A stretch of DNA of 45,432 nt from Candidatus Halocynthiibacter alkanivorans (GCF_003333265.1 NZ_QOLB01000094.1:1-45432); one strand, 5' to 3'; shown: positions 1 to 9,110, numbered from the stretch's first letter. Numbers and translations are program-made. Notes: a model not told the origin generated them from the sequence alone.

Positions 1-1
1 C

Positions 2-1135
2 GCAGCGGTGGCGGTGGCGGGGGGGGCAGCGGCGCCGGAAATGGACAAACTCGAGGATCTGGCCGGGCGATACCCGGGCTGGGCGGCGCTGATCCGGGCG
101 CAGCACGGGCGCATTGCGGCGCTGGAACGCACGGTGGAAACTCTGACCGACCGGCTGACCCATGATCCGTTCCTGTCGGCGTCCCTGCATGAGATGCTGT
201 CCAATGTGACAGCGATCCGCTCCAGTTCCGGCATTCTGGTCAACAGTGGTGACATCGATCCGGAATGGCAGGCGCGCTTTCACCGCAATATTTACGAGGA
301 CAGTCAGCGGCTGGCGGAAAGCTCGCGCGCGCTGGTGTCTTATCTGGATGCGGGGGCGGATGAGGACCAGGGCACCTCCGCGCCCCAGGATGAAGTGGAT
401 CAGTGGCTGCAGGACCAGGGCTGGCATGTGGCGGAGCTTGAGGGGCCGGGGCCGGCCTCGGTGGACACGGTGCTGGCAGAAGCGCCACCGCTGGACAGCC
501 GGCCGGCGCGGAGTCTGGCCACAGCCTGGCTCGGGCGCTACCGCGAGGATGCATTACGCCTGCCGCTGCGCAGTTTCCGTACCCAGGTGGCGGCGTTGGC
601 GGGCGATCCGGCGGCGCTGGCGGAACGCTTTGGCACCGACCTGGCCCGGATCCTGCGCCGGCTGGGCAGCCTGCCGGACGAGGCGGATACTAAAGAGGGC
701 ACGGGTGGGGCCGGGCCTTACGGGCTGGTGATCTGTGACGGGTCCGGCACGCTGACGCAGCGCAAACCGGCGGCCGGGTTTTCCCTGCCGCGTTTTGGCG
801 CCGCCTGTCCGCTCTGGCCGCTGTATCAGGCGCTGGCGCGGCCGATGGTGCCGTTCCGGGCGCGGCTGGAACTGGCCGGGCGCGAACCGCGCCGCTTCAT
901 GGCCTGGGCGGTGGCGCAGCCGCTGGGGCCGCCGCGCTTTGACGCACCCCAGGTGCTGGAGGCCACCATGTTAATCCTGCCCGAAGACGCCTCGCAGCCG
1001 GGCAGCACCTCTGCTGCGGTGGCGGAGATGGCGGCGGGTCTGCCGCTGCAGCCGGTGGGCACCTCCTGCCGGATCTGCCCGCAGGCCGGTTGTTCTGCGC
1101 GGCGCGAGCCTTCAATCCTGGCGGAGGGGTTTTAG
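2..1135 (+). CDS. ScfR-family (DUF2083) transcriptional regulator, 5' truncated by window edge
   Basis: The reading frame is open from the first bases, so the N-terminus, where this family carries an XRE helix-turn-helix, lies outside the window; only about 378 residues are visible. The C-terminal end has the cysteine cluster CRICPQAGCSARREPSI, which is characteristic of the short-chain fatty acyl regulator family (ScfR/RamB-like, DUF2083) that controls acetate and propionate metabolism. The next genes on the same strand are a response regulator and a symporter-type histidine kinase, a context that fits carbon-source control. The first GTG in frame (8) lies in an Ala/Gly-rich stretch and is unlikely to be the true start. 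Family call from motif and context; ligand unknown. Confidence 0.72.
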   Translation, partial: AAVAVAGGAAAPEMDKLEDLAGRYPGWAALIRAQHGRIAALERTVETLTDRLTHDPFLSASLHEMLSNVTAIRSSSGILVNSGDIDPEWQARFHRNIYEDSQRLAESSRALVSYLDAGADEDQGTSAPQDEVDQWLQDQGWHVAELEGPGPASVDTVLAEAPPLDSRPARSLATAWLGRYREDALRLPLRSFRTQVAALAGDPAALAERFGTDLARILRRLGSLPDEADTKEGTGGAGPYGLVICDGSGTLTQRKPAAGFSLPRFGAACPLWPLYQALARPMVPFRARLELAGREPRRFMAWAVAQPLGPPRFDAPQVLEATMLILPEDASQPGSTSAAVAEMAAGLPLQPVGTSCRICPQAGCSARREPSILAEGF

Positions 1136-1479
1136 GCGGGCAGGGCGCGGCTCCGCCAGCAAGAGAGGCTGAAATAAAGAGATACAGCTGAGATGCAGCG
1201 TTCCAGCTGAGGCAAGGTTGTGATAATGAACCAGGGCAGAAATGCGCCGCTCCTGCACAGATGCGGCTGAGATGCGGCTGAGATGCCGCGATACGGCAGC
1301 ATTACAGTTGAGATACCGGCGCGGGGATCTGGTTGGCCTTCAGCCGGGCTTTCAGGCAGGAAATTGAGCCGGATCGTGAACGGGGTTTTGACAGCAGCGC
1401 TTTCAGGCGGCTAGGATCGGGAAAAATCCGGCCCGTCATGCACGGGCGCTGCACAATCACACAGGGGGGAGATCGGCTG
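1136..1479. other. Intergenic region with CTGAGATGC repeats
   Basis: No gene is seen in these 344 bases. The stretch holds several copies of a short motif CTGAGAT(G/A)C (about 1190, 1267, 1278 and a degenerate one near 1313), two of them in direct tandem. A promoter-like sequence lies at 1388-1417 and a GGGGGGAGA ribosome-binding site at 1463-1471 serves the response regulator. Confidence 0.5.
1388..1417 (+). promoter_or_regulatory. Putative sigma-70 type promoter of the response regulator operon
   Basis: TTGACA (1388-1393) is followed after 18 bases by TAGGAT (1412-1417), placed about 60 bases upstream of the response-regulator ATG at 1480. The match is by eye only. Confidence 0.4.
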
Positions 1480-1851
1480 ATGGGCAAACGCGTCCTGCTG
1501 ATTGAAGACGAGCCAAATATCATTGAAGCCATCAGGTTCATTCTGTCGCGTGACGGCTGGGTGGTGGAAACCCATGCCGACGGGGCGACGGCGGCGCAGG
1601 CGGTGCGCGACAAGGCACCGGATCTGGTGGTGCTGGACGTGATGCTGCCAAACCGGTCGGGCTATGACATTTTGACCGAACTGCGCGCGGAGCCGGAGCT
1701 GGCGGCGCTGCCGGTGCTGATGCTGACGGCGCGGGGGCAGAAAAAGGACCGTGAGCTGGCAGAACGTATCGGTGCCAGCCGTTTCATGACCAAGCCGTTT
1801 TCCAATGCCGAAATGCTGGCGGCGGTGCGTGAGCTGCTGGAGAACGTGTGA
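1480..1851 (+). CDS. Single-domain response regulator (CrbR/CheY-like receiver)
   Basis: A 123-residue protein made of one receiver domain: acidic pocket E9/D10, phosphoacceptor D53 in VVLDVMLP, conserved Thr in LMLTARG and Lys in MTKPFS. There is no DNA-binding output domain, so it must act through a partner or as a phosphate relay. ATG 1480 was chosen because a GGGGGGAGA ribosome-binding site precedes it and the receiver fold begins at once; a longer in-frame start at 1333 would add residues unlike the family. Its stop overlaps the next gene by four bases, and the histidine kinase two genes on is the probable phosphodonor. Confidence 0.85.
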   Translation: MGKRVLLIEDEPNIIEAIRFILSRDGWVVETHADGATAAQAVRDKAPDLVVLDVMLPNRSGYDILTELRAEPELAALPVLMLTARGQKKDRELAERIGASRFMTKPFSNAEMLAAVRELLENV

Positions 1852-2531
1852 AACGGGGGCTGGCGCCGCTTTTTCTGGAGCGCCGGTCGTACCGCCGCCG
1901 CCGGCTGTCGGACGCGGCGCGGGTGCTGCCGTTGCTGGGCATTTTCCTGCTGCTGATGCCGCTGCTCTGGGTCCATGCGGAGCCGGACAGCCCGGTGGGC
2001 ACCGGTGAAACCACCCGCTATATATTTGCGATCTGGAGCGGGCTGATTGTTGCGGCCTGGGCCGTCTCCGCCGGGTTTGCCCGGGTGGGGGGGCGCGATA
2101 TTAATGAGGAGAGCGGCATGTCCGCTGCCGGGCGTGTTGAACGGCCAGGGGCAACGCCGGGAGCCGGGCCCGGTGGCCGGTCCGGGGACAGCTTTGCTGC
2201 CACTAACGATGCCAGCCCGGATACCAGACCGGATGCAGGCGCCTCTTCCCTTGCTGGTGAACCGTATTCAGACGGGACCGGTGGCGCCGGGCGTGGCACA
2301 GAGGATGCGGGCACAGAGGACGCGGGCACAGAGGACGCAGGCACAGAGTTCGGCGGAACAGAAGATGGCGGCGCAGAGCATAGCGGCGCTGAAGAGGGGA
2401 CCGCACAGGACGACGGCGTTGAAAGCTGGAGCGCGGAAGACGGCCGGACAGAGCACGGAGGCGCCGCACGCGGGGGCGGTGATGCGGCGCGGCGCGGCGG
2501 GCCCGCCAGTGGATCAGACGGGGCGTCATAA
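1848..2531 (+). CDS. Small two-helix membrane protein with Gly/Thr/Glu repeat tail
   Basis: The gene starts at GTG 1848, overlapping the response-regulator stop, and its stop overlaps the kinase ATG by one base, so the three genes are very probably translationally coupled. Of 227 residues, the first 80 form a basic N-terminus and two hydrophobic helices (about 26-42 and 58-78). The remaining 150 residues are low-complexity: Gly/Ala/Asp-rich with a degenerate GTEDA pentapeptide tandem (nucleotides about 2296-2400). Short two-helix proteins occur between regulator and kinase in related loci, but no function is known to me; the tail looks lineage-specific. Possibly an accessory subunit of the sensor kinase (inference). 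Confidence 0.6.
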   Translation: MKRGLAPLFLERRSYRRRRLSDAARVLPLLGIFLLLMPLLWVHAEPDSPVGTGETTRYIFAIWSGLIVAAWAVSAGFARVGGRDINEESGMSAAGRVERPGATPGAGPGGRSGDSFAATNDASPDTRPDAGASSLAGEPYSDGTGGAGRGTEDAGTEDAGTEDAGTEFGGTEDGGAEHSGAEEGTAQDDGVESWSAEDGRTEHGGAARGGGDAARRGGPASGSDGAS

Positions 2532-5260
2532 TGGTTGCCTTTAACGTCCTGATCCTCGCCCTGGTGCTGTATGTGGCACTGCTGTTTAGCGTGGCGTTTA
2601 TCGCCGAGCGCCGGGCGCGCGCCGGGCGGTTTGGCTGGTTGCGTTCGCCCTGGGTCTATACCCTGTCGCTGTCGATCTACTGCACCGCCTGGACCTTTTA
2701 TGGCGCGGTGGGTTATGCGGCGCGCTCGGGGCTGGAATTTGTCACCATTTACCTGGGGCCGACGCTGGTGATGGTGGGCTGGTGGTGGGTCGTGCGCAAG
2801 CTGGTGCGCATCGGGCGCAGTCAGCGCATCACCTCGATCGCCGATCTGATTTCCTCGCGCTATGGCAAATCGACCCAGCTGGGAGTGATTGTCACCCTGT
2901 TGGCAGTGATCGGCACCACGCCGTATATTGCGCTGCAACTGCAATCGGTCAGCCTGTCGTTTTCGGTCTTTGCCCGCCAGGCGCCGGGACAGCTTTATCT
3001 GGCCGATCAGAACGCCACCGCGCTTTGGGTTGCGGTCGGGCTGGCGGTGTTCACCATTCTGTTTGGCACCCGCAATCTGGACGCCAATGAGCGCCACTAC
3101 GGGGTGGTCACCGCCATCGCGCTGGAGGCGGTGGTCAAGCTGGTGGCTCTGGTGGCGGTGGGGGTGTTTGTGGTCTGGGGCATTGCTGGCGGGCCGGCCG
3201 ACATTTTCGCCCGTATTGATCAGTCCGACATTGCCACCTGGCAGATGCGCCCCGGGCGCTGGGCGACGATGATATTCCTGTCGGGCGCGGCCTTTCTGAC
3301 CCTGCCGCGCATGTTTCAGGTGCTGGTGGTGGAAAACACCGGCGAAGAGCACCTGTTCACCGCCAGCTGGGCCTTTCCGGCCTATCTGATGGTGATGAGC
3401 CTGTTTGTGATCCCGATTGCGGTGGTCGGGCTGCAGATGATGCCGGCGGGCGCCAATCCGGATCTGTTTGTGCTGACACTGCCGTTGAGCCTGGATCGCG
3501 GCGTGCTGGCGACGCTGGCGTTTCTCGGCGGGTTTTCCTCGGCCACCTCGATGGTGGTGGTGGCGGCGATTGCGCTCTCCACCATGGTGTCCAACCATAT
3601 TGTGATGCCGATCTGGCTGAACATGAAGCGGCAGGGCGGCGCCACGATGTCGGGCGATGTGCGCCATGTGGTCCTGACGGCGCGGCGGGCCTCCATCGCC
3701 GGGGTTCTGGCGCTGGGCTATCTCTATTTCCGCCTCTCAGGTGGCTCCGAGGCGCTGGCCGCCATTGGCATCGTTTCTTTTGCTGGTGTGTCCCAGGCGC
3801 TGCCGGCACTGCTCGGGGGCATTTTCTGGCGTGGCGGCACCCGGGTTGGCGCGGCGGCGGGGCTGGTCACCGGCTTTGTGGTCTGGGCCTATACGTTGTT
3901 TCTGCCCTCGTTCGGCGCCGGGGCGATCCTGCCGGCGGAGCTGTTGCAATCCGGGCCCTGGGGTCTTGGCTGGTTGCGACCCCAGGCGCTGTTTGGGGTC
4001 AGCGGGCTGGACCCGGTGGTGCATGCGGTGTTCTGGTCGATGGTGCTCAATACGCTGGCCTATGTCGCCGGTTCGCTGATCAGTTTCCCGCAGCCGGTGG
4101 AGCGCTTGCAGGGGGCCCAGTTTGTCAATGTGTTTGAGCATTCCGCTGCGCTGCGGAGCGGGGCGCATTCCGGGGTGGCCACCGCCGAAGACCTGTTGGT
4201 GATGGCGCAGCGCATCATGGGGGCGGAACAGGCGCAGAGCCTGTTTCAGCGCGCCGCAGCTCAGCAGGGAAAACACGGCTATCTACCTGATACAACAATG
4301 GAATTTGTCGACAGTCTGGAGCGGGAGCTGGCCGGTTCCGTCGGCGCGGCCACGGCGCATGCGATGCTGAGCCAGATCGCGGCCGGGGCCTCGGTCTCGG
4401 TGGAGGATCTGATGGCGGTGGCGGATGAGGCGGCGCAGATTCTGGAATATTCCAGCCAGCTGGAGGCCAAATCCGAGGAGCTGAGCCGCACCGCGCGCCA
4501 GCTGCGGGAGGCCAACGAAAAGCTGACCGCGCTGTCGGTGCAGAAAGACGCATTCCTGTCCCAGATCAGCCATGAACTGCGCACGCCGATGACCTCGATC
4601 CGGGCATTTTCCGAAATCCTGATGGAGGGGCGCGCGCTGGAGCCTGCGCAGTTGCAGCGCTATTCCGGCATCATCCATGAAGAGACGCTGCGTCTGACCC
4701 GGCTGCTGGATGATCTGCTTGATCTGAGCGTGCTGGAAAACGGTCAGCTGACGCTGCAGCGGCAACTGGCCATGCTGGTGGATGTGCTGGACCGGGCGGT
4801 GGAGACCAGCTTTCCGGCCAATGAACAGCAGCTGATGCTGGTGCAGCGGAACCGTGCCCGCGAGGCTTTGCCGCTGTTCACCGACAGCGACCGGCTGCGC
4901 CAGGTCTTTATCAACCTGATCAGCAATGCGCGCAAATATTGCGATTCCGACACGCCGGAGCTGCGCATTGAAGTACAGCGGCGCGGCGACGATATCTTTG
5001 TGGATTTCATCGACAACGGCAGTGGTATCGCCACCGCCAGCCAGACGGTGATTTTTGAGAAGTTTTCACGACTCAGTGACCAGGCGGCGGCCGGTGGCGC
5101 CGGTCTGGGGCTTGCGATCTGCCATCAGATTATGGACAAGCTGGGCGGCAGCATCGCCTATCTGCCCGGCCAGGGCGGGGCGGCCTTCCGGGTGCGGCTG
5201 CCACGGCTGAAACAGCAGGCTGTCAATGCGGCCGGGATGGCGGTACAGCAGCAGAAATAA
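2531..5260 (+). CDS. Sodium:solute symporter-histidine kinase fusion (CrbS-like sensor)
   Basis: A 909-residue hybrid. Residues about 1-520 are a polytopic SSS-family transporter domain with the usual multiple membrane helices; a linker and coiled coil follow (about 590-670). The kinase core has the H-box SHELRTPMTSI with H681, an N-box LISNARKY near 798 and the G-box GAGLGLAI near 856. In Vibrio the related CrbS works with CrbR to switch on acetyl-CoA synthetase, so an acetate or other small carboxylate signal is likely here, coupled to the upstream ScfR-type regulator. Whether the symporter part still transports is not visible from sequence. ATG 2531 overlaps the previous stop. Confidence 0.88.
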   Translation: MVAFNVLILALVLYVALLFSVAFIAERRARAGRFGWLRSPWVYTLSLSIYCTAWTFYGAVGYAARSGLEFVTIYLGPTLVMVGWWWVVRKLVRIGRSQRITSIADLISSRYGKSTQLGVIVTLLAVIGTTPYIALQLQSVSLSFSVFARQAPGQLYLADQNATALWVAVGLAVFTILFGTRNLDANERHYGVVTAIALEAVVKLVALVAVGVFVVWGIAGGPADIFARIDQSDIATWQMRPGRWATMIFLSGAAFLTLPRMFQVLVVENTGEEHLFTASWAFPAYLMVMSLFVIPIAVVGLQMMPAGANPDLFVLTLPLSLDRGVLATLAFLGGFSSATSMVVVAAIALSTMVSNHIVMPIWLNMKRQGGATMSGDVRHVVLTARRASIAGVLALGYLYFRLSGGSEALAAIGIVSFAGVSQALPALLGGIFWRGGTRVGAAAGLVTGFVVWAYTLFLPSFGAGAILPAELLQSGPWGLGWLRPQALFGVSGLDPVVHAVFWSMVLNTLAYVAGSLISFPQPVERLQGAQFVNVFEHSAALRSGAHSGVATAEDLLVMAQRIMGAEQAQSLFQRAAAQQGKHGYLPDTTMEFVDSLERELAGSVGAATAHAMLSQIAAGASVSVEDLMAVADEAAQILEYSSQLEAKSEELSRTARQLREANEKLTALSVQKDAFLSQISHELRTPMTSIRAFSEILMEGRALEPAQLQRYSGIIHEETLRLTRLLDDLLDLSVLENGQLTLQRQLAMLVDVLDRAVETSFPANEQQLMLVQRNRAREALPLFTDSDRLRQVFINLISNARKYCDSDTPELRIEVQRRGDDIFVDFIDNGSGIATASQTVIFEKFSRLSDQAAAGGAGLGLAICHQIMDKLGGSIAYLPGQGGAAFRVRLPRLKQQAVNAAGMAVQQQK

Positions 5261-5319
5261 ACCGCACGTTAACCATGTGATGTCAGGGTGACGGCTGAGT
5301 TGGGACGGATGTGCAACCT

Positions 5320-6513
5320 ATGTCTGAGGACGAAACAGTAACCGCAATGCGGCGCAAAGCCGGGGCCGGGCGACCGCCGCCCGAAGTCACCGCCATGTCT
5401 CCGGACAAGGCCTGGCGGCTTGCAGTGGCGCGTGCGGCCGCAGAATTTGACGATCTTGTGGCCAGTGTCCGCGAGATTGCAGTGGCACGGCTGACGCTGG
5501 CGAAGCTGGATTCTGATATGCCGGACCCGGCGCTCTATGCGATGACCGAAGCGGCGGACGGCAGCCGTGGTCTGGTGATGCTGGACCCGGGTTTTGTCGC
5601 CGCGGTGATTGAGCAGACCACCATCGGCAAGGTGCTGGCGCGACCGGCGGAAGAGCGCATGCCAACGGCGACCGACGCGATCATGTGTTCCGAACTGGTC
5701 GACCGTATCGTGGCGATCTACGAGGAAATCCTTACGTCTTTCAATGCGTTGCCGGATGTTCGCGGCTATCGCTATGTGGCGCCATTCACTGAGAAACGCG
5801 CCATCGGGCTTGAACTGGACGACGTGCCTTACCGTTGTTTTCAGCTGAAAATTGATCTTGGGCCAGGGGGCGCCAAAAAGGGAAGGCTCTGGGTTGTTCT
5901 GCCCTGGAGCCTGCCGATGAGCCATGCAGAGGAGCAGGAATCCAGCAGCTGGAGCGGCGAGATGGAAGCCACGGTGTTGCAAACCGAGGCGGTCATCGAG
6001 GCGGTCTTGCACCGGTTCTCGCTGCCGATCGAAACAGTGCTGTCGCTGCAGGTCGGCGATGAAATTCCGGTGCCGCGTGCGGTGTTGTCGCGGGTGTCGC
6101 TGGTAGGCAGCGACGGGCGCCGGGTGTCTGGTGCACGGCTGGGCCAGGCCAATGGCATGCGCGCGGTGCGCATCCGGTTTGACGCGCCCGGCGAGGGTGC
6201 GACGGGCACCGATTTTGCGGTGCCGACGATGCCATCAATGGCATCGATGCCGCCGATGGGCGGGGCCGCGCCGGCGCCGATGGCCGGCATGGCTGATTTG
6301 CCCCCGCCAGGGGGCTTCCCGGCTGCGGGTGATCTGCCGCCGCTGGGAGACCTGCCACCTTTGGGCGATTTGCCGCCACTGGGAGATCTGCCTGCGCCAG
6401 GTGATTTTCCTGCGGCGGGCGGGTTGCCGCCTTTAGGGGATCTGCCGCCGCTGGGAGACCTGCCTCCGCTGGGCGATCTGCCACCGCTTGGCGACCTGCC
6501 GCCGCTGGACTAA
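5320..6513 (+). CDS. FliM/FliN-family C-ring (SpoA domain) protein with LPPLGD repeat tail
   Basis: About 397 residues. The N-terminal 190 residues resemble the stand-alone FliM/FliN-like proteins of Rhodobacteraceae, and the SpoA (surface presentation of antigens) domain follows at about 205-285, ending near GMRAVRIRF. This fold builds the flagellar or type III secretion C-ring. The C-terminus is low-complexity: a Met/Pro/Ala linker, then ten hexapeptide units based on LPPLGD, ending at the stop. ATG 5320 is preferred over the in-frame GTG 5311 because GGGACGG (5302-5308) is too close to the GTG. No other flagellar genes are in the window, so a role in motility is an inference. Confidence 0.72.
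   Translation: MSEDETVTAMRRKAGAGRPPPEVTAMSPDKAWRLAVARAAAEFDDLVASVREIAVARLTLAKLDSDMPDPALYAMTEAADGSRGLVMLDPGFVAAVIEQTTIGKVLARPAEERMPTATDAIMCSELVDRIVAIYEEILTSFNALPDVRGYRYVAPFTEKRAIGLELDDVPYRCFQLKIDLGPGGAKKGRLWVVLPWSLPMSHAEEQESSSWSGEMEATVLQTEAVIEAVLHRFSLPIETVLSLQVGDEIPVPRAVLSRVSLVGSDGRRVSGARLGQANGMRAVRIRFDAPGEGATGTDFAVPTMPSMASMPPMGGAAPAPMAGMADLPPPGGFPAAGDLPPLGDLPPLGDLPPLGDLPAPGDFPAAGGLPPLGDLPPLGDLPPLGDLPPLGDLPPLD
6334..6510 (+). repeat. 18-bp tandem repeat coding for LPPLGD units
   Basis: Ten consecutive 18-bp units encode three LPPLGD, one LPAPGD, one FPAAGG, four LPPLGD and a final LPPLD. The near-identity of units at the DNA level means copy number can change by slippage or recombination without a frameshift. 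Confidence 0.9.
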
Positions 6514-6624
6514 GCTGCCGCGCACCCGTGCGACCCTGACATAATTGCCTGATCCCGTCCTTGATATTGCGCAAGGTCCGTTTAGCTTATCTGGTACATC
6601 ATGGCGCAGGATAAGGAGGGGATC

Positions 6625-6951
6625 ATGATTGAAATCACAGGTAAACGCGAGGTTTTGCAAGCGCGGCTGGCAGAGCTTGACTCGCGTTTGCACGAGATTG
6701 AAAGCAGTCTTGAGACCCGGAAATCCAACGATTGGGAAGAGGCGGCGGTCGAGCGCGAAGAAGACGAGGTTCTGGAGCGGATGGGCACCGCCGGTCAGAC
6801 GGAAATGCGCATGATCCGGGCGGCGCTGGCGCGGATGGACGCGGGTGAATACGGCTATTGCACCGAATGTGGCGAAGAGATTTCACCGGACCGGCTGGAT
6901 CTGTTGCCGGGCACGCCGTTTTGCAAAACCTGTGCCGCGAAGCACCGCTGA
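6625..6951 (+). CDS. DksA/TraR-family zinc-finger protein
   Basis: A 108-residue protein with an N-terminal coiled coil rich in Glu/Arg (about 5-65) and a C-terminal C4 zinc finger CTEC ... CKTC. Such proteins insert the coiled coil into the RNA polymerase secondary channel and modulate initiation, often with ppGpp. It is short, like the DksA-like proteins of alphaproteobacteria rather than full-length DksA. The start at ATG 6625 is fixed by a strong AAGGAGGGG site at 6613-6620; an in-frame ATG at 6601 overlaps that site. Transcribed alone or with the two small genes downstream. Confidence 0.85.
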   Translation: MIEITGKREVLQARLAELDSRLHEIESSLETRKSNDWEEAAVEREEDEVLERMGTAGQTEMRMIRAALARMDAGEYGYCTECGEEISPDRLDLLPGTPFCKTCAAKHR

Positions 6952-7041
6952 ATGCTCAGATAGGTGATCGGGCCCGGCTGTGGTAGGCTGAGGACGGCTG
7001 GTGTTCCGGCCGCGCGGATGGTCGGCTAACGGGAGGATGAG

Positions 7042-7233
7042 ATGGCCCATCGCAGACAAGATGAGATTGACGGTATTGTCGATGAGATGGTTGGTGACGC
7101 GGACCGCGCTGCCAGGCTGAAAGAAGCGTTGCATCAGAAACTGGACGGGTTGCAGGAGCCGGGCAAAAGGTTTGCGCCGCGGTCTGAGGCTGATGAGACG
7201 GAAGATGATTTGTGGGACAATTTGCCCGTGTGA
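7042..7233 (+). CDS. Small hypothetical protein (63 aa)
   Basis: GGGAGGATGAG directly precedes ATG 7042 and supports translation. The protein is charged, acidic at the C-terminus (ETEDDLWDN), with no membrane segment or motif that I recognise. It lies 90 bases after the DksA-like gene and 18 bases before another small gene. Confidence 0.5.
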   Translation: MAHRRQDEIDGIVDEMVGDADRAARLKEALHQKLDGLQEPGKRFAPRSEADETEDDLWDNLPV

Positions 7234-7251
7234 GGGCAGAAAGGGGTGCGT

Positions 7252-7458
7252 ATGGCCTTTGAAGCGTTGCGGGCGTCGGCCATGATGATCCTGGATGAAA
7301 TCGCTAAATGTCCGGACGACCGCCATGTGCTGCAGGAGCAGCTTCGCGAAAAAATTGCAGAATTCCGCGGTCTGGGACTGCCGGTGCCGGAGGATCTGAT
7401 CCGGTTTGAAGCCGAACTTTCTGAGGCGGACGCGCCGGAGATATTTCCGGGCAGCTGA
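7252..7458 (+). CDS. Small hypothetical protein (68 aa)
   Basis: ATG 7252 follows AAGGGG with five-base spacing; an in-frame GTG at 7246 overlaps that site. The product is predicted helical and acidic, without known motifs. It sits directly behind the 63-residue gene and probably shares its transcript. Function not recognised. Confidence 0.45.
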   Translation: MAFEALRASAMMILDEIAKCPDDRHVLQEQLREKIAEFRGLGLPVPEDLIRFEAELSEADAPEIFPGS

Positions 7459-7895
7459 TCCGCTGCACTGCGCCGCACCCGCGAGCCGTCCGGCCAGGCT
7501 TGTGCAGGCTAAATCCGCGCAGGCATGTGCATGTAAGTACCGGGCGGGGGGCTGCAGAATGAAACGGGCAGCTACGCGCCGGCGGGACGCGGCCGGGCGC
7601 AAACTGAACACTCTGACACCCCCTCTCTGAACGATTTTCTCGCCCAGCCTGTTGCCTCCGTGGCGCTGGGAGGGTCTCAGCGGAAAAGCGGGAAAACCTG
7701 GCGGGCGGCGGGGGAACTCCCTGTGGAAACCGGGCTGACACTGGTGGCGGTGGCGGCTGTTTCTGCGGAAATATCAGCACCAGGTCTCTCTGTTCTGCGT
7801 GAGGCGTCTTTGATAGCCACTGCACCGGGCGCCAGGTCCGGCGGCGCATCGCCGGCTGCGGTTAACCCGGCATCCCTGTTGCCATCTTCATACAC
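7459..7895. other. Intergenic region, no gene seen
   Basis: Between a plus-strand and a minus-strand gene end (convergent). Open frames here have no ribosome-binding sites and no family-like protein sequence. No clear intrinsic terminator was found. Confidence 0.5.
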
Positions 7896-8894
7896 TCAGG
7901 CGCAGCGGACCTGATTGCGACCGCTGTTTTTGGCCAGATACAGTGCCTTGTCCGCATCGCGGATCCAGTGGCTGGTGCTTTGATCTGCGCGCACCTCTGC
8001 AACGCCGATGCTGACCGACACCGGCCGTCCGGTCAGAATGTCCGCCCTCTCGATGATCCGGCGCAGCTTTTCGGCCCGCAGCATGGCGGTTTTGCTGTCG
8101 CTCTTGTCCAGCAGCAGGATAAATTCCTCGCCGCCAAGCCGGAACAACGGCGCGGTCCCGGCACTGTTTTGCATCAGCAGATCGGCGACTTCACAAATCA
8201 CCGCGTCGCCGGTGGTGTGGCCGAAACGATCGTTGATGCTTTTGAAATTGTCGATGTCGATCAGCAGCAAAGTGGCGGTCTGGCCGCCGTCGGAGAACTG
8301 GTCGGTCGCGTCCCGCAGGCAGGTTTCCATATGGCGCCGGTTGAAAACCCCGGTCAGCGGATCCAGCAGGCTTTGTTTGATCAGCCGCGTCTCCTGGCTT
8401 GAAATCACCCCGACCGCGACATTGAGAAACAGAATGGTAAGCCCGGCGCTGGCCACCAGGCGGATGACGATCTGGTGGTCCAGCATCGGCCAGGACATTG
8501 CGGCGGTCAGCCCGGTCAGGCTGAGCGCAAACAGGTTGGCGGTCGCGCGCGGCAGCAGGAAAAAACAGACGATCGCGCTGGGGTAGATCCAGAACACGCC
8601 GTAGAGGCCGAGGTAATGGATGCTGGCCAGATTGGTGGCCACCATCAGGACCAGCACCACGACGCCGGTCAGCTGGGCCTCTTTGCCGGCTTTGATTGCC
8701 AGCATGCGGGTGATGATGGCGACAATGAACAGCAGGATCAGCAGGCTGAGCACGTATTTGCCAAAGAACAGGTTTTTGATCGCCAGAGGGGTCATCAGGG
8801 CAATGCTGAGAGCGGAGAAAAGATTTGAAATGGAGGGGTTGAGAAAAAACGGGCGGATCCGGGTCCTGTCGCGCAGCGTCAAGGTAAATTCCAA
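7896..8894 (-). CDS. Membrane-bound diguanylate cyclase (GGDEF)
   Basis: A 332-residue protein with an N-terminal membrane domain of about six helices (residues 20-165) and a GGDEF domain (about 172-332). The catalytic site reads GGEEF, and DPLTGVFNRRHME, IDIDNFKSINDRFGH and DKALYLAKNSGRN are all present, so cyclase activity (two GTP to c-di-GMP) is likely; no RxxD product-inhibition site directly upstream is evident. There is no EAL domain. Translation has to begin at a TTG (8894), since an in-frame stop lies two codons before it and no ATG or GTG precedes the first helix. Signal unknown. Confidence 0.85.
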   Translation of the reverse strand: MEFTLTLRDRTRIRPFFLNPSISNLFSALSIALMTPLAIKNLFFGKYVLSLLILLFIVAIITRMLAIKAGKEAQLTGVVVLVLMVATNLASIHYLGLYGVFWIYPSAIVCFFLLPRATANLFALSLTGLTAAMSWPMLDHQIVIRLVASAGLTILFLNVAVGVISSQETRLIKQSLLDPLTGVFNRRHMETCLRDATDQFSDGGQTATLLLIDIDNFKSINDRFGHTTGDAVICEVADLLMQNSAGTAPLFRLGGEEFILLLDKSDSKTAMLRAEKLRRIIERADILTGRPVSVSIGVAEVRADQSTSHWIRDADKALYLAKNSGRNQVRCA

Positions 8895-9110
8895 ACATCA
8901 TTAATAAAATTTTCGCCAGGCTAACACCCGACAGCCTGCGTCACAAGCCTGTGCCCATCTGCCCTGAGGTCAGGGTTGCCTGATTGTGGCGTGCTAGTGT
9001 GCCGGTATTGCCAGCGACTATGCATACCGACACCGGGGCGCAGTGCGATTGGGGTGCCGTCGGGCCGGGGCGGCCGATGGGCAGTTGCGCAGCCTGACGG
9101 CTTCGCGGTG

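Noticed and set aside
2018-3667. Long minus-strand open frame (549 codons) opposite the kinase gene
   Set aside because: It is the antisense shadow of a well-supported gene with GC-rich codons; the product is His/Arg/Gln-rich low-complexity and has no family features.
7660-7914. 84-codon plus-strand frame before the cyclase gene
   Set aside because: Lacks a ribosome-binding site and overlaps the end of the cyclase gene; composition is that of GC-rich non-coding DNA.
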